A stretch of DNA of 33,983 nt, taken from positions 1 through 33,983 of the forward strand of contig CABUBX010000009.1 of assembly GCA_902489925.1 (NCBI GenBank), in the 5' to 3' direction. Shown here in pieces: positions 1 to 8,405 of the stretch. The notes under the pieces are model-generated. The model ran no database searches. It saw nothing but the letters and a program-made list of their open reading frames with translations, and was not told the origin of the DNA. Within the stretch, counting starts at the first letter, position 1. Each line of letters opens with the position of its first letter. A program made the translations under genes and the position numbers. Origin of the DNA: an uncultured Lachnospiraceae bacterium (lineage in GTDB: Bacteria; Bacillota; Clostridia; Lachnospirales; Lachnospiraceae).

Positions 1-208
1 TGATTTCCGACAAATTCAGTCCCAAATACTGGGCATGATAATTTGTATCCGGCGGAAAATCAATCAACAAAGAGTCATCAATCAGTGCCTGACTTCTTGT
101 CCTTATATTTTTCCCCTTATATTTTCTTGCCATTTCACAAGCTTTGCAGCGGCAAAATAACGCCGGCCACGCTTCTGATGCTGCTGTACCATAATATGTA
201 ATTTTCAT
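1..208 (-). CDS. Metallo-beta-lactamase-fold hydrolase (PhnP-like), N-terminal part only
   Basis: Only the first 69 codons lie in the window; the rest runs off the left edge. The start is an ATG at 206-208 behind a GGGAGGAAC ribosome binding site. The N-terminus has the YYGTAASE strand followed by a CRCKAC cysteine cluster, then an ARKYKGKNIRTRS stretch and LLIDFPPD. This order is typical of PhnP-like metallo-beta-lactamase-fold proteins, in which an N-terminal cysteine cluster precedes the HxHxDH metal site; that site would lie outside the window. The substrate cannot be told. A close paralogue, now a pseudogene, lies at 16438-16866. The family call is fairly sure, the specific function is not. 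Confidence 0.75.
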   Translation of the reverse strand, partial: MKITYYGTAASEAWPALFCRCKACEMARKYKGKNIRTRSQALIDDSLLIDFPPDTNYHAQYLGLNLSEI

Positions 209-332
209 GTTCCTCCCTTCCCCATCTTGTTTACATACATAAAATGTTGTTATATAGTTTTTTATTTTCTCATCTTATTATGACGTTTATATGGGCACTT
301 TTACTATTTTTTGTGTTTTTTGTAATTCTATA

Positions 333-361
333 TTGTTATTTATACCATATTCTGATATAAA
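333..361 (+). promoter_or_regulatory. Putative sigma-A promoter of the AraC-type regulator
   Basis: A TTGTTA box at 333-338 and a TATAAA box at 356-361 are separated by 17 bases. They lie about 60 bases upstream of the AraC-type gene, in the AT-rich gap shared with the divergent metallo-hydrolase gene. I saw no equally good promoter for the minus-strand gene in this gap. Confidence 0.5.
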
Positions 362-421
362 TAGAAATAGAAAGATGTTGTCCAATTTTCATGTTTTGTT
401 GACATATGAAAGGAGATTTCT

Positions 422-1291
422 ATGGATATAAAAAACATAAGCTACTTCAGTCCAAACCCATCTACAAGCGAAACGATTAAGATTTTAGACTGTGGCTATC
501 ATGAAACACTTCACGGCCGTTCTTCTTCCCAAACAATCATTGACCATTATGTTTTACATTTTATTGTCAGCGGTAAAGGCACCTACTCTGTACACAACGA
601 AACATGGCATTTACAGAAAAATGATTGTTTTATTTTACTGCCAAATATACCCATTCACTATCAATCTGATACGCTTGACCCATGGGTTTACTATTGGGTC
701 GGCTTTGACGGCATAGATGCACTGCAGCTTATGCAGCTTTGCAATATTTCCTATCAACAGCCCATATTTCATTATGAACCGATTTCCGAATTGACTAAGT
801 TGATTCATCCATTAACAACTTTAAATACATCTTCTATTTCCGATAGTTATATTGCTCTCGGCCAATTTTATTTACTCTGTTCGCTAATGATGAAACGCAA
901 CAATAACATTAAACCGCTTTCGCGAAAAAATTATTATGTTAATCAGGCAATTTCTATCATTGAAAATTCTTATTACAGAGAGGATATTTCTGTCCATAGT
1001 ATATGTGATGCCGTAGGTCTTGACCGGACTTATCTTTACCGTATTTTTAAAGAAATTACCGGTGAAACAATCCAACAGCATATATCACGGCTACGTCTTA
1101 AACGCGCACGATATTTTCTTGCTAATTCTGATTTAGACTATTCCGAAGTTGCTTACTACTGCGGATATGCCTCAGAACAATACTTCTCGATGGTATTTAA
1201 AAAAAGCTGCGGCATATCGCCGTCAGCTTACCGCAAACTTAATATAAAAACAGGTAACGATAGTTATCTGAAAAATCCCCCTACTGAATAA
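422..1291 (+). CDS. AraC family transcriptional regulator
   Basis: This 289-residue protein has the usual two-part AraC layout. The N-terminal half (about residues 20-130) looks like a cupin-type effector-binding domain, with the segments HFIVSGKGTY and FILLPNIPIHY. The C-terminal part (about 175-275) is a double helix-turn-helix, with VHSICDAVGLDRTYLYRIFK for the first and the family signature around EVAYYCGYASEQYFSMVFKK, followed by GISPSAYRK. The ATG at 422 sits just behind an AGGAGA site. It is the only protein gene on the plus strand. Regulators of this type often respond to sugars and act on adjacent genes, so the divergent metallo-hydrolase or the convergent MATE gene are possible targets, but nothing in the sequence proves it. 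Confidence 0.9.
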   Translation: MDIKNISYFSPNPSTSETIKILDCGYHETLHGRSSSQTIIDHYVLHFIVSGKGTYSVHNETWHLQKNDCFILLPNIPIHYQSDTLDPWVYYWVGFDGIDALQLMQLCNISYQQPIFHYEPISELTKLIHPLTTLNTSSISDSYIALGQFYLLCSLMMKRNNNIKPLSRKNYYVNQAISIIENSYYREDISVHSICDAVGLDRTYLYRIFKEITGETIQQHISRLRLKRARYFLANSDLDYSEVAYYCGYASEQYFSMVFKKSCGISPSAYRKLNIKTGNDSYLKNPPTE

Positions 1292-1295
1292 AATG

Positions 1296-1340
1296 ACCTC
1301 TCCCCTGTGTTATTTTCAGCTTCTAACACAGAGGAGAGGT
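1296..1340. terminator. Bidirectional hairpin between the convergent araC-type and MATE genes
   Basis: Arms at 1296-1312 and 1324-1340 form a 17-bp stem with a single C/A mismatch and an 11-base loop. It sits 4 bases after the stop of the AraC-type gene and 17 bases beyond the stop of the convergent MATE gene. Neither side has a long T-run, so it may terminate less sharply than a classic intrinsic terminator. Confidence 0.65.
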
Positions 1341-1357
1341 TCATATCATTTATTTTC

Positions 1358-2689
1358 CTATACCGTTCTCCTGCTTTTTCTATAATACATGAATCCAACC
1401 AAATCCGCTAAAAACCATCCAATCGGCACTGACCACCATATCCCTGTCACACCGACAGGCTCAAGAGCTGACAACACATAGGCCAAAACAACCCTTGTGC
1501 CTAAAGAAATTACTGTCAGCACAACCGACATTCCCGGTTTGCCAACTGCCCGATAATAGCCGTAGAGCAGGAACAGGCATCCGATACCGCAGTAAAATGC
1601 CCCCTCAATTCTCAAATATTGTACACCAATATTAAGAATCGCCGTTTCCCCTGCATCGACAAACAAAAGCATCAAAGGTTTCGCAAAAAAACAAACGACA
1701 AAAGAAACACACAGACAGAAAATAATCGCAATCATCACCGCTTTTTTGATACCCTTTTCAATGCGTTCCTTCTTTCCCGCCCCATAGTTTTGGGCAATAA
1801 ATGTTGAAAAAGCATTGCCAAAGTCCTGTACAGGCATATAGGCAAATGAGTCTATTTTTACGGCTGCGGCAAAAGCTGCCATCACGGCCGTTCCGAAGCT
1901 GTTGACAAGTCCCTGTACCATAAGGATTCCCAGATTCATTACGGACTGCTGCAATGATGTCAGTAAAGAAAATTGAGCCATTTCTTTTAAAAGTGTCGAT
2001 TCTATACGGCAGTTTTTTGCCGCCGGGCGCAACTTTGGCTGTGTTATCCATGTATAAATACCGATTCCAATGCCCGACACCGCCTGAGAGATTACCGTAG
2101 CTGCTGCCGCGCCGGCCACTCCCCATTGACAGCCCAACACGAAATATAAGTCCAAAACAATATTTAATACGGCACAAACTGCAAGAAATATGAGCGGAAT
2201 GACTGAATTACCTACAGCTCTCAAAAGTGCCGCAAAAAAATTATAAAGAAATACAAAACCAATGCCCCAAAATATGATTTGCACATAAGCACGCATCAAT
2301 CCGTAAATTTCTTCCGGTACATTTAAAAGTAACAGGATATTATCCATAAAAATAAAAACAACGATATTAAGTACAACCGTCAATAGAGCTGTCAGTACAA
2401 ATGAAGTAAATATTGCCGATTTTAGCTTTTCCGTATTTTTTTCGCCCCAGCATATAGAAAATACAGCGCCGCTGCCCATACACAGCCCTAAAAGCACAGA
2501 TGTAAGAAATGTCATCAGCGCATAAGCCGAACCGACAGCCGCCAATGCCCCTGAGCCTAAAGCGCGCCCTACAATCAATGTATCCGCAATATTATACATC
2601 TGCTGCAAAAGATTGCCTAAAATCATCGGCAATGCAAATGCTATCATCGTTTTTGTTATATTACCTTTTGTTAAGTCTAATTTTTTCAT
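1358..2689 (-). CDS. MATE family efflux transporter (DinF/NorM-like)
   Basis: A polytopic membrane protein of about 443 residues, the usual MATE length. The start reads KKLDLTKGNITKTMIAFALP, followed by GNLLQQMYNIADTLIVG, typical of the first helix of the family, and about twelve hydrophobic segments follow. MATE proteins export drugs or metabolites using a Na+ or H+ gradient; the substrate here is unknown. I placed the start at the ATG of MKKLDL (2687-2689); an ATG seven codons upstream (2708-2710) is possible, and neither has a strong ribosome binding site. It begins 42 bases (21 with the upstream ATG) after the giant surface-protein gene with no terminator between, so it may be read through from the kinase operon. 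A second MATE gene is at 32292-33668. Confidence 0.9.
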   Translation of the reverse strand: MKKLDLTKGNITKTMIAFALPMILGNLLQQMYNIADTLIVGRALGSGALAAVGSAYALMTFLTSVLLGLCMGSGAVFSICWGEKNTEKLKSAIFTSFVLTALLTVVLNIVVFIFMDNILLLLNVPEEIYGLMRAYVQIIFWGIGFVFLYNFFAALLRAVGNSVIPLIFLAVCAVLNIVLDLYFVLGCQWGVAGAAAATVISQAVSGIGIGIYTWITQPKLRPAAKNCRIESTLLKEMAQFSLLTSLQQSVMNLGILMVQGLVNSFGTAVMAAFAAAVKIDSFAYMPVQDFGNAFSTFIAQNYGAGKKERIEKGIKKAVMIAIIFCLCVSFVVCFFAKPLMLLFVDAGETAILNIGVQYLRIEGAFYCGIGCLFLLYGYYRAVGKPGMSVVLTVISLGTRVVLAYVLSALEPVGVTGIWWSVPIGWFLADLVGFMYYRKSRRTV

Positions 2690-2731
2690 CTCATACACAC
2701 TTATAATCATTTTTTCGCCAAAATCAACAAC

Positions 2732-5700
2732 TCATCGTATAACTCCGGCATCATTATTATAAAAGAGCTTACGGACAAAAGTCAATGAACAAATTATCGC
2801 CGAAAATATAAGCACCACTCCGATAAGCAGCGGCTTATTCATATAAAATTGAATCCACCGGCTCGGTGTAACAAGCACACTGTACTCCAAAGGCTCTGAT
2901 GCATTTCCCGCTGCATCATAAGCTATCAGACGAATCGTCTGGTAATCCTCTTTGCTGTCTACATTAAGCTTTATCGTATCATCCTTTGCCATAAGCTCAT
3001 CTTGCTTATATGTATGTACAAGCCTACCGTCACTATACATCTCGGCATAAGCTAATTTTGCATTATCCTTAACGCTTAACGTAAATGTGTGCACAGCCTC
3101 CCTGTACCTTCCACGATGCTCAAGGTCAGAAACAGCCATTGTCGGCGGTGTCCAATCGACGGTAAACTCAATACTTTTCCCTTTGACTCCATTTGTTGAA
3201 ATGTTCTTTGCTCTATCCTCAGAGTAAATATTAATATAATAAGTACCTTCCTCATCAAAGCAAGCAGCTTTAATTGTATACATATACGTCTTCCACCGGC
3301 GGCTGCCGCCCTCAGATTTCACTGTATAATCAACACCCTCCTTCATTTTAATAAGCTTTCCCGCCCTGCTGCAGGTCAATTCCGTAAATTCAAGTGTATC
3401 TGCATTGATTTCTTTAACTATAATATCCGTAGGACTGTTGGTAAAGCCGCCATTAATAAGCTTTTGAAGGTCGTCGCTTATCATATATGTTGAACCGTTT
3501 CTATTAACAGAAAATGTCATCCGCTTTTGCGTTTCGTTGCCTGATTTATCAATTGCCGCTATTATCAATGTATAAATATCATCCATGTCTTTTTCAAAAT
3601 TTCTAAAGCTGATAAGCTGTCCGCTGTCAAACGATGTCTTTGAAAACATATCCTCTACAGTCATTTTCCCTTTTTTGACACCTGATAAATAAAGCTGCAC
3701 ACCGGATGCACTGAAGTTTGTATCTGTTATTTTTATTTCAGGTGCGACTATGCCGTTGTTGGCCGAATTATGCTGCACACCTCTTATTTCAACCTCCGGA
3801 TTTGTTAAATCGACTGTAAACCTATCCTGTGCATAATCAAAAGCCTTATTTCCCGCAAGGTCTGTATAAGCGATATCAAAAGTATAATCTGCATCCGAAT
3901 TAAAACAAACAACTGCCATATGCTTATCCCGAATTTTTATCCATCCGCGCACCGGCGGTATCTCAAGCACTTTCCCCTTCAAGACCGCTGTCACTTTCAA
4001 CTTTACATCCTCTGCACGAAAATTATTTTCCTTAATTATAATTGCTGCCGTACGTTCTTTATTATAATAACTGCCTGCCCCAGAGCAGTTATCATAAGCA
4101 ACTTGAATTATCGGAGGTGTTTTATCTATTATAAATTCTTCCGATACATATGGCATCTTTGCTTTATTTAAAGCTAAGTCCGTACAATCTACAGTAAATT
4201 TATAACTGCCATCCTCTGAAAATGCAATCCTTGCCGTATGCACTTTTACATCAGATAAATCCGCCCCCGCACCGGATGACCAGCCCGAAACCTGTGCCTT
4301 TCCCCCGTCCATATCCATGACATTAATTTTCACCCTATTTGCATCAAAATTTCGCTCTCTGATAAGAATCGTTGCCGTTCTTGCATCCTTATAATATTTG
4401 CCGTTTAACGGTGCAGGATTATCAAAAACGACCATGATTATCGGCTGAGTGATATCAATTTTTAAATTCTTCAGCTTTTCTTTACTGTTTCCCGCATTAT
4501 CTGTGACCTTTACATAAATCTGTACGAAGTTGCTGTTGTTTTTTTCAGCATTAATCGTAATGACTTCTTCCACAGATTTTTGCCGCGCTTTTGGGGAGGC
4601 TATATTCAAATAGCCTGACTGCGTTACTAAATTCCTATTTCTAACCTCATAATAAACGGATTTTAAACCTGAATCCTCATACTCTCCTGCAGAAGCAAAA
4701 TCCTCCGCTTTTATTTTGACATTGACATCACTGTTATAGATATCAACAAAAGGTTTCGGCGTTTCAATGTCTATCTGCGGTGCATCAAGTCTGTTATCAA
4801 GAATTAGGCCCTGTGTGCTGATATATGTACAATTGCCGGATTTATCCGTAATCCTACCATAAACAATGGCTTTTTGGTTCGGCTTCAGAATAATTTTTTC
4901 CCCGGTTACCCATGGTACATGCTCAAGCTGGCGAACCGTCATGGCTTCATGGCTTTTATAATACTGAACCTCTGAAACACCTGCTGTCGCATCATATATA
5001 TTACCAATTTCCACAGTTTTATCATGATTGGCAAACAACTCGAAAGTAATCTTTTCATTAATTTTATGCCATATGCATCCAAATGTAGCTATCTGCGCCT
5101 CAGGATTTTGCGTATCTACCGTAAAATATTGGGCGGCATAATCCTGTTCCAATGTATTGCCGGCTAAATCTGTATATTGCATATCAAATGTATAATTTGC
5201 ATCCCCCCGGTAGCTTATGCGCAGCGTATGCATACTTGCATTGCCGACTGTAAGCTGATGTGTCGGTTCTGCGTAGTTACTGCCTTTATTTGCAGCATGA
5301 ATATACAATTCAAGACCACTTTCGTCTGGCTCTCCCTTATCCCTTTTATCAAAATTCCTTTCCTCAATCGTCAAAACAGAAAAAATCTCTGCATTACCAA
5401 AAAAACGTTCCTCATTTGCATGTCCCGGCATTATTTCAACAGTATTTTCCCCCTGCTTCATATAATAGCGGACTTCTTTCACTAAAGGCGCTGTCTTATC
5501 AATCGTAAAAGCTTTATAGTTTTCAGGTACATACGCGCTGCCTCCGAAGCTTTCAGCCATAGATGTACTGTTTTGTGCCCTGTCTGTCATAAATATATCG
5601 AAAATCCAGTCGCCGTCTGAATTGTACACATACCTTGCCTCATAAATCTTTTCACCAATCGGCATCCACGGCTGTATACACTCGGCACCGCCATTGACAG

Positions 5701-8026
5701 CATCCGCTATGCAGTTTATACCTGTACTGTCAAAATACGCCTCTGTAACTTTAATCGTCACAATTCTGTCTTTGTTAAAATACTTTTTATTGACTGCACT
5801 GCCGTCAAATAAAATTTCTATCTCAGGCTTCGCCGTATCAAAATCAAATTCAACTGTTTTTTTCTCTGCGATATTCCCCGCACAATCTTTTGACCAAACA
5901 ATCACCCGCATACGATTTTCGTCCCCTGCCGCTGTCGAATAATGCTTCCCTGCATCCGGGGCAATTTTGATACTCACATCACACACCGCCTGATTTTCAA
6001 ATATTTCTCTATCCGTTACAACAGACGATGACCTGCTCACATCAAGCATTGTATCTTCAATGTACGTTTCCCATAATTTATTATCATGACTGATTTCAAC
6101 CCTGTATTCTACACTTGCAATGCCCGAACAAGCTTCTGCTGCATCATCAGATGCACATACCGCAATTTCAACCTCCTGATTATAAACATTTTCCCTATTT
6201 CCCCCTAAAATCTCTGCTTTTATAATATTCGGCGCTTCAGAATCTATAACAATACCATCGGACATGGCATAAGAAATATTTCCCACCTTATCGACAACTT
6301 TAGAAATCACAAGCTTGCGCCCATCCTCAAAATCAATGCTGACATCTGTTCCTGCCTGCTGCCACTTTGTAAATTCTTTTAAGGCTGCTTTATAATCCGA
6401 ATTTTTCTGCCATTCATCATAATCAACAATCGCATAATAACACGCCTTAATACCGCTTAGTGCATCACCGTATATAATTTTTGCATTTGTGTTACGCTTA
6501 TTGCCAAAAAGTTTAAGCGACATTTCTCCGGGCACCTCATTGAAGGTATTTTTTTGGTCATTGACATTCACAGTAATTTCAGTCCAAACATCGCCGTCAC
6601 TGACAAAGTCCATCTTATATTCCTTAGAACAGGCAAGTAATTTGCCATCCTCTCTTTTTACAAGCGTAAAAGCAATTTGTCCGTCTGCCTCAGGCCATTT
6701 TGCACCCAAGATTGACGGGTTAAAATACTGCTCGGCATCACTATAGACAACACCGTTATACTTTTCGCTATTGACACATTTGATAATGTCTCTGGCTGCA
6801 TCAAAGCTGCTGCGTACATAAAAGCTTTTCTCATTGATTTTTAAGATACCTTCTCCTGCTACCCCAAAGTCCTCTGCGGCAACATCAGCTTTACCTATTG
6901 TTAAAGTCCCTGCCTGCCTCTTTCCGCCAAATGCATATCTGTAATTTTTAAGCACAACCATATTTTCAGGGATATCGGCATAAATCGCATATTCGCCTTC
7001 TCCTGACGTTTTTTTTGCATCTGCCTTAAATCTTATAGGACAGGATTGAATCGCAGAAAATATTTCCTGCTCATCTTTCTTAATAATATTGGTATACAAA
7101 CACTGCGTTGCTGCTAAGGCTTCCATATTCAGCGCCTTATTATAGACATGCGGCATCTCACCGTCATTTTTTGTATATGTATCCGCCCAATAGCTTTGTT
7201 CAAGCTTCAAGCCGTTTGGATTAAGATTTATAGGACGCTTTTTCACAATCGCTTTAAACGACTTGCAGCTCTCCTCATCAATTCTATATTTTTCTGCACA
7301 AACACCGCTAAGCTCAAGCTTTTGGCCTCCGTCTTCAAATAAAAGCGCATAACCGTCCTCTTTATTTTCTGCGGCGTCGCTGCCCGTAAGTTTAAATACT
7401 TTATCCTTAATATCAGCCTCAACCTTTCCGTCATCATCGGCTTCGATGCCGTATAGGCTCACTGAAGTAATTCCAACATCATTTGTGCCGTCATAAATCT
7501 TATCTTCAAATGTTATTGCTGTAACTGTTAATGCTTTTTTGACAACATTAAACGTATATTCTGCCGAAGCGTCCGCATAAATCTGCACACCGCCTGCCTT
7601 GTGGTCTTTAATTATAACTCTGACAGATGCATCCTGTCCGATGTTATTTATTTTAAAGGCCACTGTACCGAATATTTCATAAAGCTTGTTGTCTCCCGCC
7701 TCACTGCTGATTTTCATATCTTTTACAAAAGCCGATGAAAAAATCCCCCCTTTTGTTTCCACAGTCACTTCATAAATGTCCGGATTATTCGTTGCGATAA
7801 ATCCCTCAAATTCCACTTGTATTTCATCGGTACGGTAGGTATATTCCGACGGAAGATTTTCTGAAAATTTTACTGTCTGCCCCTCCAATAAAATCGTACT
7901 TTTGTCAGAAGCTTCTTTTTCCGCGGCATAGCAGACCAAGTCGTTATCCAAAACAGCCCCGCACAAAAAAATTAACATCACCGCCGGCATCCATAACACT
8001 AATCTTTCTTTTATTTTTTTAAGCAT
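2732..8026 (-). CDS. Giant membrane-anchored surface protein with YDG and Ig-like repeats
   Basis: This 1764-residue protein has a signal peptide (residues 1 to about 35, ending CYAA before EKEAS), a large ectodomain, one membrane helix at about 1733-1751 and a short basic tail inside. Residues about 165-265 resemble a YDG domain (FEDKIYDGTNDV). From about 700 to 1700 it is built of Ig-like modules of roughly 105-125 residues. Their edges show a repeated FxxDxxxP motif (near 728, 841, 968, 1298, 1402 and 1621), an IxExNF motif (near 887, 1218 and 1330) and YTDLAGN. There is no LPXTG sorting motif, so it should stay in the membrane. The ATG overlaps the stop of the preceding 115-residue gene by 8 bases, behind AGGTGATAGGAG, which implies coupled translation. 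The ligand is unknown; it could be an adhesin, a wall-binding protein or a sensor. Confidence 0.8.
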   Translation of the reverse strand: MLKKIKERLVLWMPAVMLIFLCGAVLDNDLVCYAAEKEASDKSTILLEGQTVKFSENLPSEYTYRTDEIQVEFEGFIATNNPDIYEVTVETKGGIFSSAFVKDMKISSEAGDNKLYEIFGTVAFKINNIGQDASVRVIIKDHKAGGVQIYADASAEYTFNVVKKALTVTAITFEDKIYDGTNDVGITSVSLYGIEADDDGKVEADIKDKVFKLTGSDAAENKEDGYALLFEDGGQKLELSGVCAEKYRIDEESCKSFKAIVKKRPINLNPNGLKLEQSYWADTYTKNDGEMPHVYNKALNMEALAATQCLYTNIIKKDEQEIFSAIQSCPIRFKADAKKTSGEGEYAIYADIPENMVVLKNYRYAFGGKRQAGTLTIGKADVAAEDFGVAGEGILKINEKSFYVRSSFDAARDIIKCVNSEKYNGVVYSDAEQYFNPSILGAKWPEADGQIAFTLVKREDGKLLACSKEYKMDFVSDGDVWTEITVNVNDQKNTFNEVPGEMSLKLFGNKRNTNAKIIYGDALSGIKACYYAIVDYDEWQKNSDYKAALKEFTKWQQAGTDVSIDFEDGRKLVISKVVDKVGNISYAMSDGIVIDSEAPNIIKAEILGGNRENVYNQEVEIAVCASDDAAEACSGIASVEYRVEISHDNKLWETYIEDTMLDVSRSSSVVTDREIFENQAVCDVSIKIAPDAGKHYSTAAGDENRMRVIVWSKDCAGNIAEKKTVEFDFDTAKPEIEILFDGSAVNKKYFNKDRIVTIKVTEAYFDSTGINCIADAVNGGAECIQPWMPIGEKIYEARYVYNSDGDWIFDIFMTDRAQNSTSMAESFGGSAYVPENYKAFTIDKTAPLVKEVRYYMKQGENTVEIMPGHANEERFFGNAEIFSVLTIEERNFDKRDKGEPDESGLELYIHAANKGSNYAEPTHQLTVGNASMHTLRISYRGDANYTFDMQYTDLAGNTLEQDYAAQYFTVDTQNPEAQIATFGCIWHKINEKITFELFANHDKTVEIGNIYDATAGVSEVQYYKSHEAMTVRQLEHVPWVTGEKIILKPNQKAIVYGRITDKSGNCTYISTQGLILDNRLDAPQIDIETPKPFVDIYNSDVNVKIKAEDFASAGEYEDSGLKSVYYEVRNRNLVTQSGYLNIASPKARQKSVEEVITINAEKNNSNFVQIYVKVTDNAGNSKEKLKNLKIDITQPIIMVVFDNPAPLNGKYYKDARTATILIRERNFDANRVKINVMDMDGGKAQVSGWSSGAGADLSDVKVHTARIAFSEDGSYKFTVDCTDLALNKAKMPYVSEEFIIDKTPPIIQVAYDNCSGAGSYYNKERTAAIIIKENNFRAEDVKLKVTAVLKGKVLEIPPVRGWIKIRDKHMAVVCFNSDADYTFDIAYTDLAGNKAFDYAQDRFTVDLTNPEVEIRGVQHNSANNGIVAPEIKITDTNFSASGVQLYLSGVKKGKMTVEDMFSKTSFDSGQLISFRNFEKDMDDIYTLIIAAIDKSGNETQKRMTFSVNRNGSTYMISDDLQKLINGGFTNSPTDIIVKEINADTLEFTELTCSRAGKLIKMKEGVDYTVKSEGGSRRWKTYMYTIKAACFDEEGTYYINIYSEDRAKNISTNGVKGKSIEFTVDWTPPTMAVSDLEHRGRYREAVHTFTLSVKDNAKLAYAEMYSDGRLVHTYKQDELMAKDDTIKLNVDSKEDYQTIRLIAYDAAGNASEPLEYSVLVTPSRWIQFYMNKPLLIGVVLIFSAIICSLTFVRKLFYNNDAGVIR

Positions 8027-8366
8027 CTCCTATCACCTCATCTGTATGCAGCAGCACAATACTTCTTTCCACTATGAAACCGCCCTGATTAAGCTTAGAG
8101 GTTTCCAACGCAGCAGTTATCCGATTCTTTAATCCGCCAGCGCCGATTTTTTTTGAAACGCCAAAGCCTTCAAAAGCATCGGACACGTTCATCGTTCGCA
8201 CCGCTTTTTTGGCTGTTCGTCCTGTAAGTTCTCCGAAAACCCGCGGTATTTTCAGCAACAAAAACAATACGCCCGTCAAAATAAAAAATATGACAAAGCC
8301 AGCCATACAAACAAGCTTTATATTCCGACACAAGTTTATCATCTGCTCAAAATTTTCTGTTATCAT
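8019..8366 (-). CDS. Small membrane protein associated with the Ser/Thr kinase, function unknown
   Basis: A 115-residue protein with one strong membrane helix at about residues 17-40 (CMAGFVIFFILTGVLFLLLK) and a cytoplasmic-looking tail. The tail contains several Thr and Ser residues (LTGRTAKKAV, AALETSKL) and ends FIVERSIVLLHTDEVIGDA. The ATG follows an AAGGGGG site. It starts 39 bases after the kinase gene and overlaps the giant surface-protein gene by 8 bases. I know of no characterised family for it. Its position and Thr-bearing tail make it a possible kinase substrate or adaptor between the kinase and the surface protein; that is inference. Confidence 0.65.
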   Translation of the reverse strand: MITENFEQMINLCRNIKLVCMAGFVIFFILTGVLFLLLKIPRVFGELTGRTAKKAVRTMNVSDAFEGFGVSKKIGAGGLKNRITAALETSKLNQGGFIVERSIVLLHTDEVIGDA

Positions 8367-8405
8367 TATTTTCCCCCTTATTCCTCTGCATCAATACGCG
8401 ACTCT

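Noticed and set aside
1758..2177. Open frame of 139 codons on the minus strand
   Set aside because: It lies within the MATE gene in another frame, and the MATE frame is clearly the coding one.
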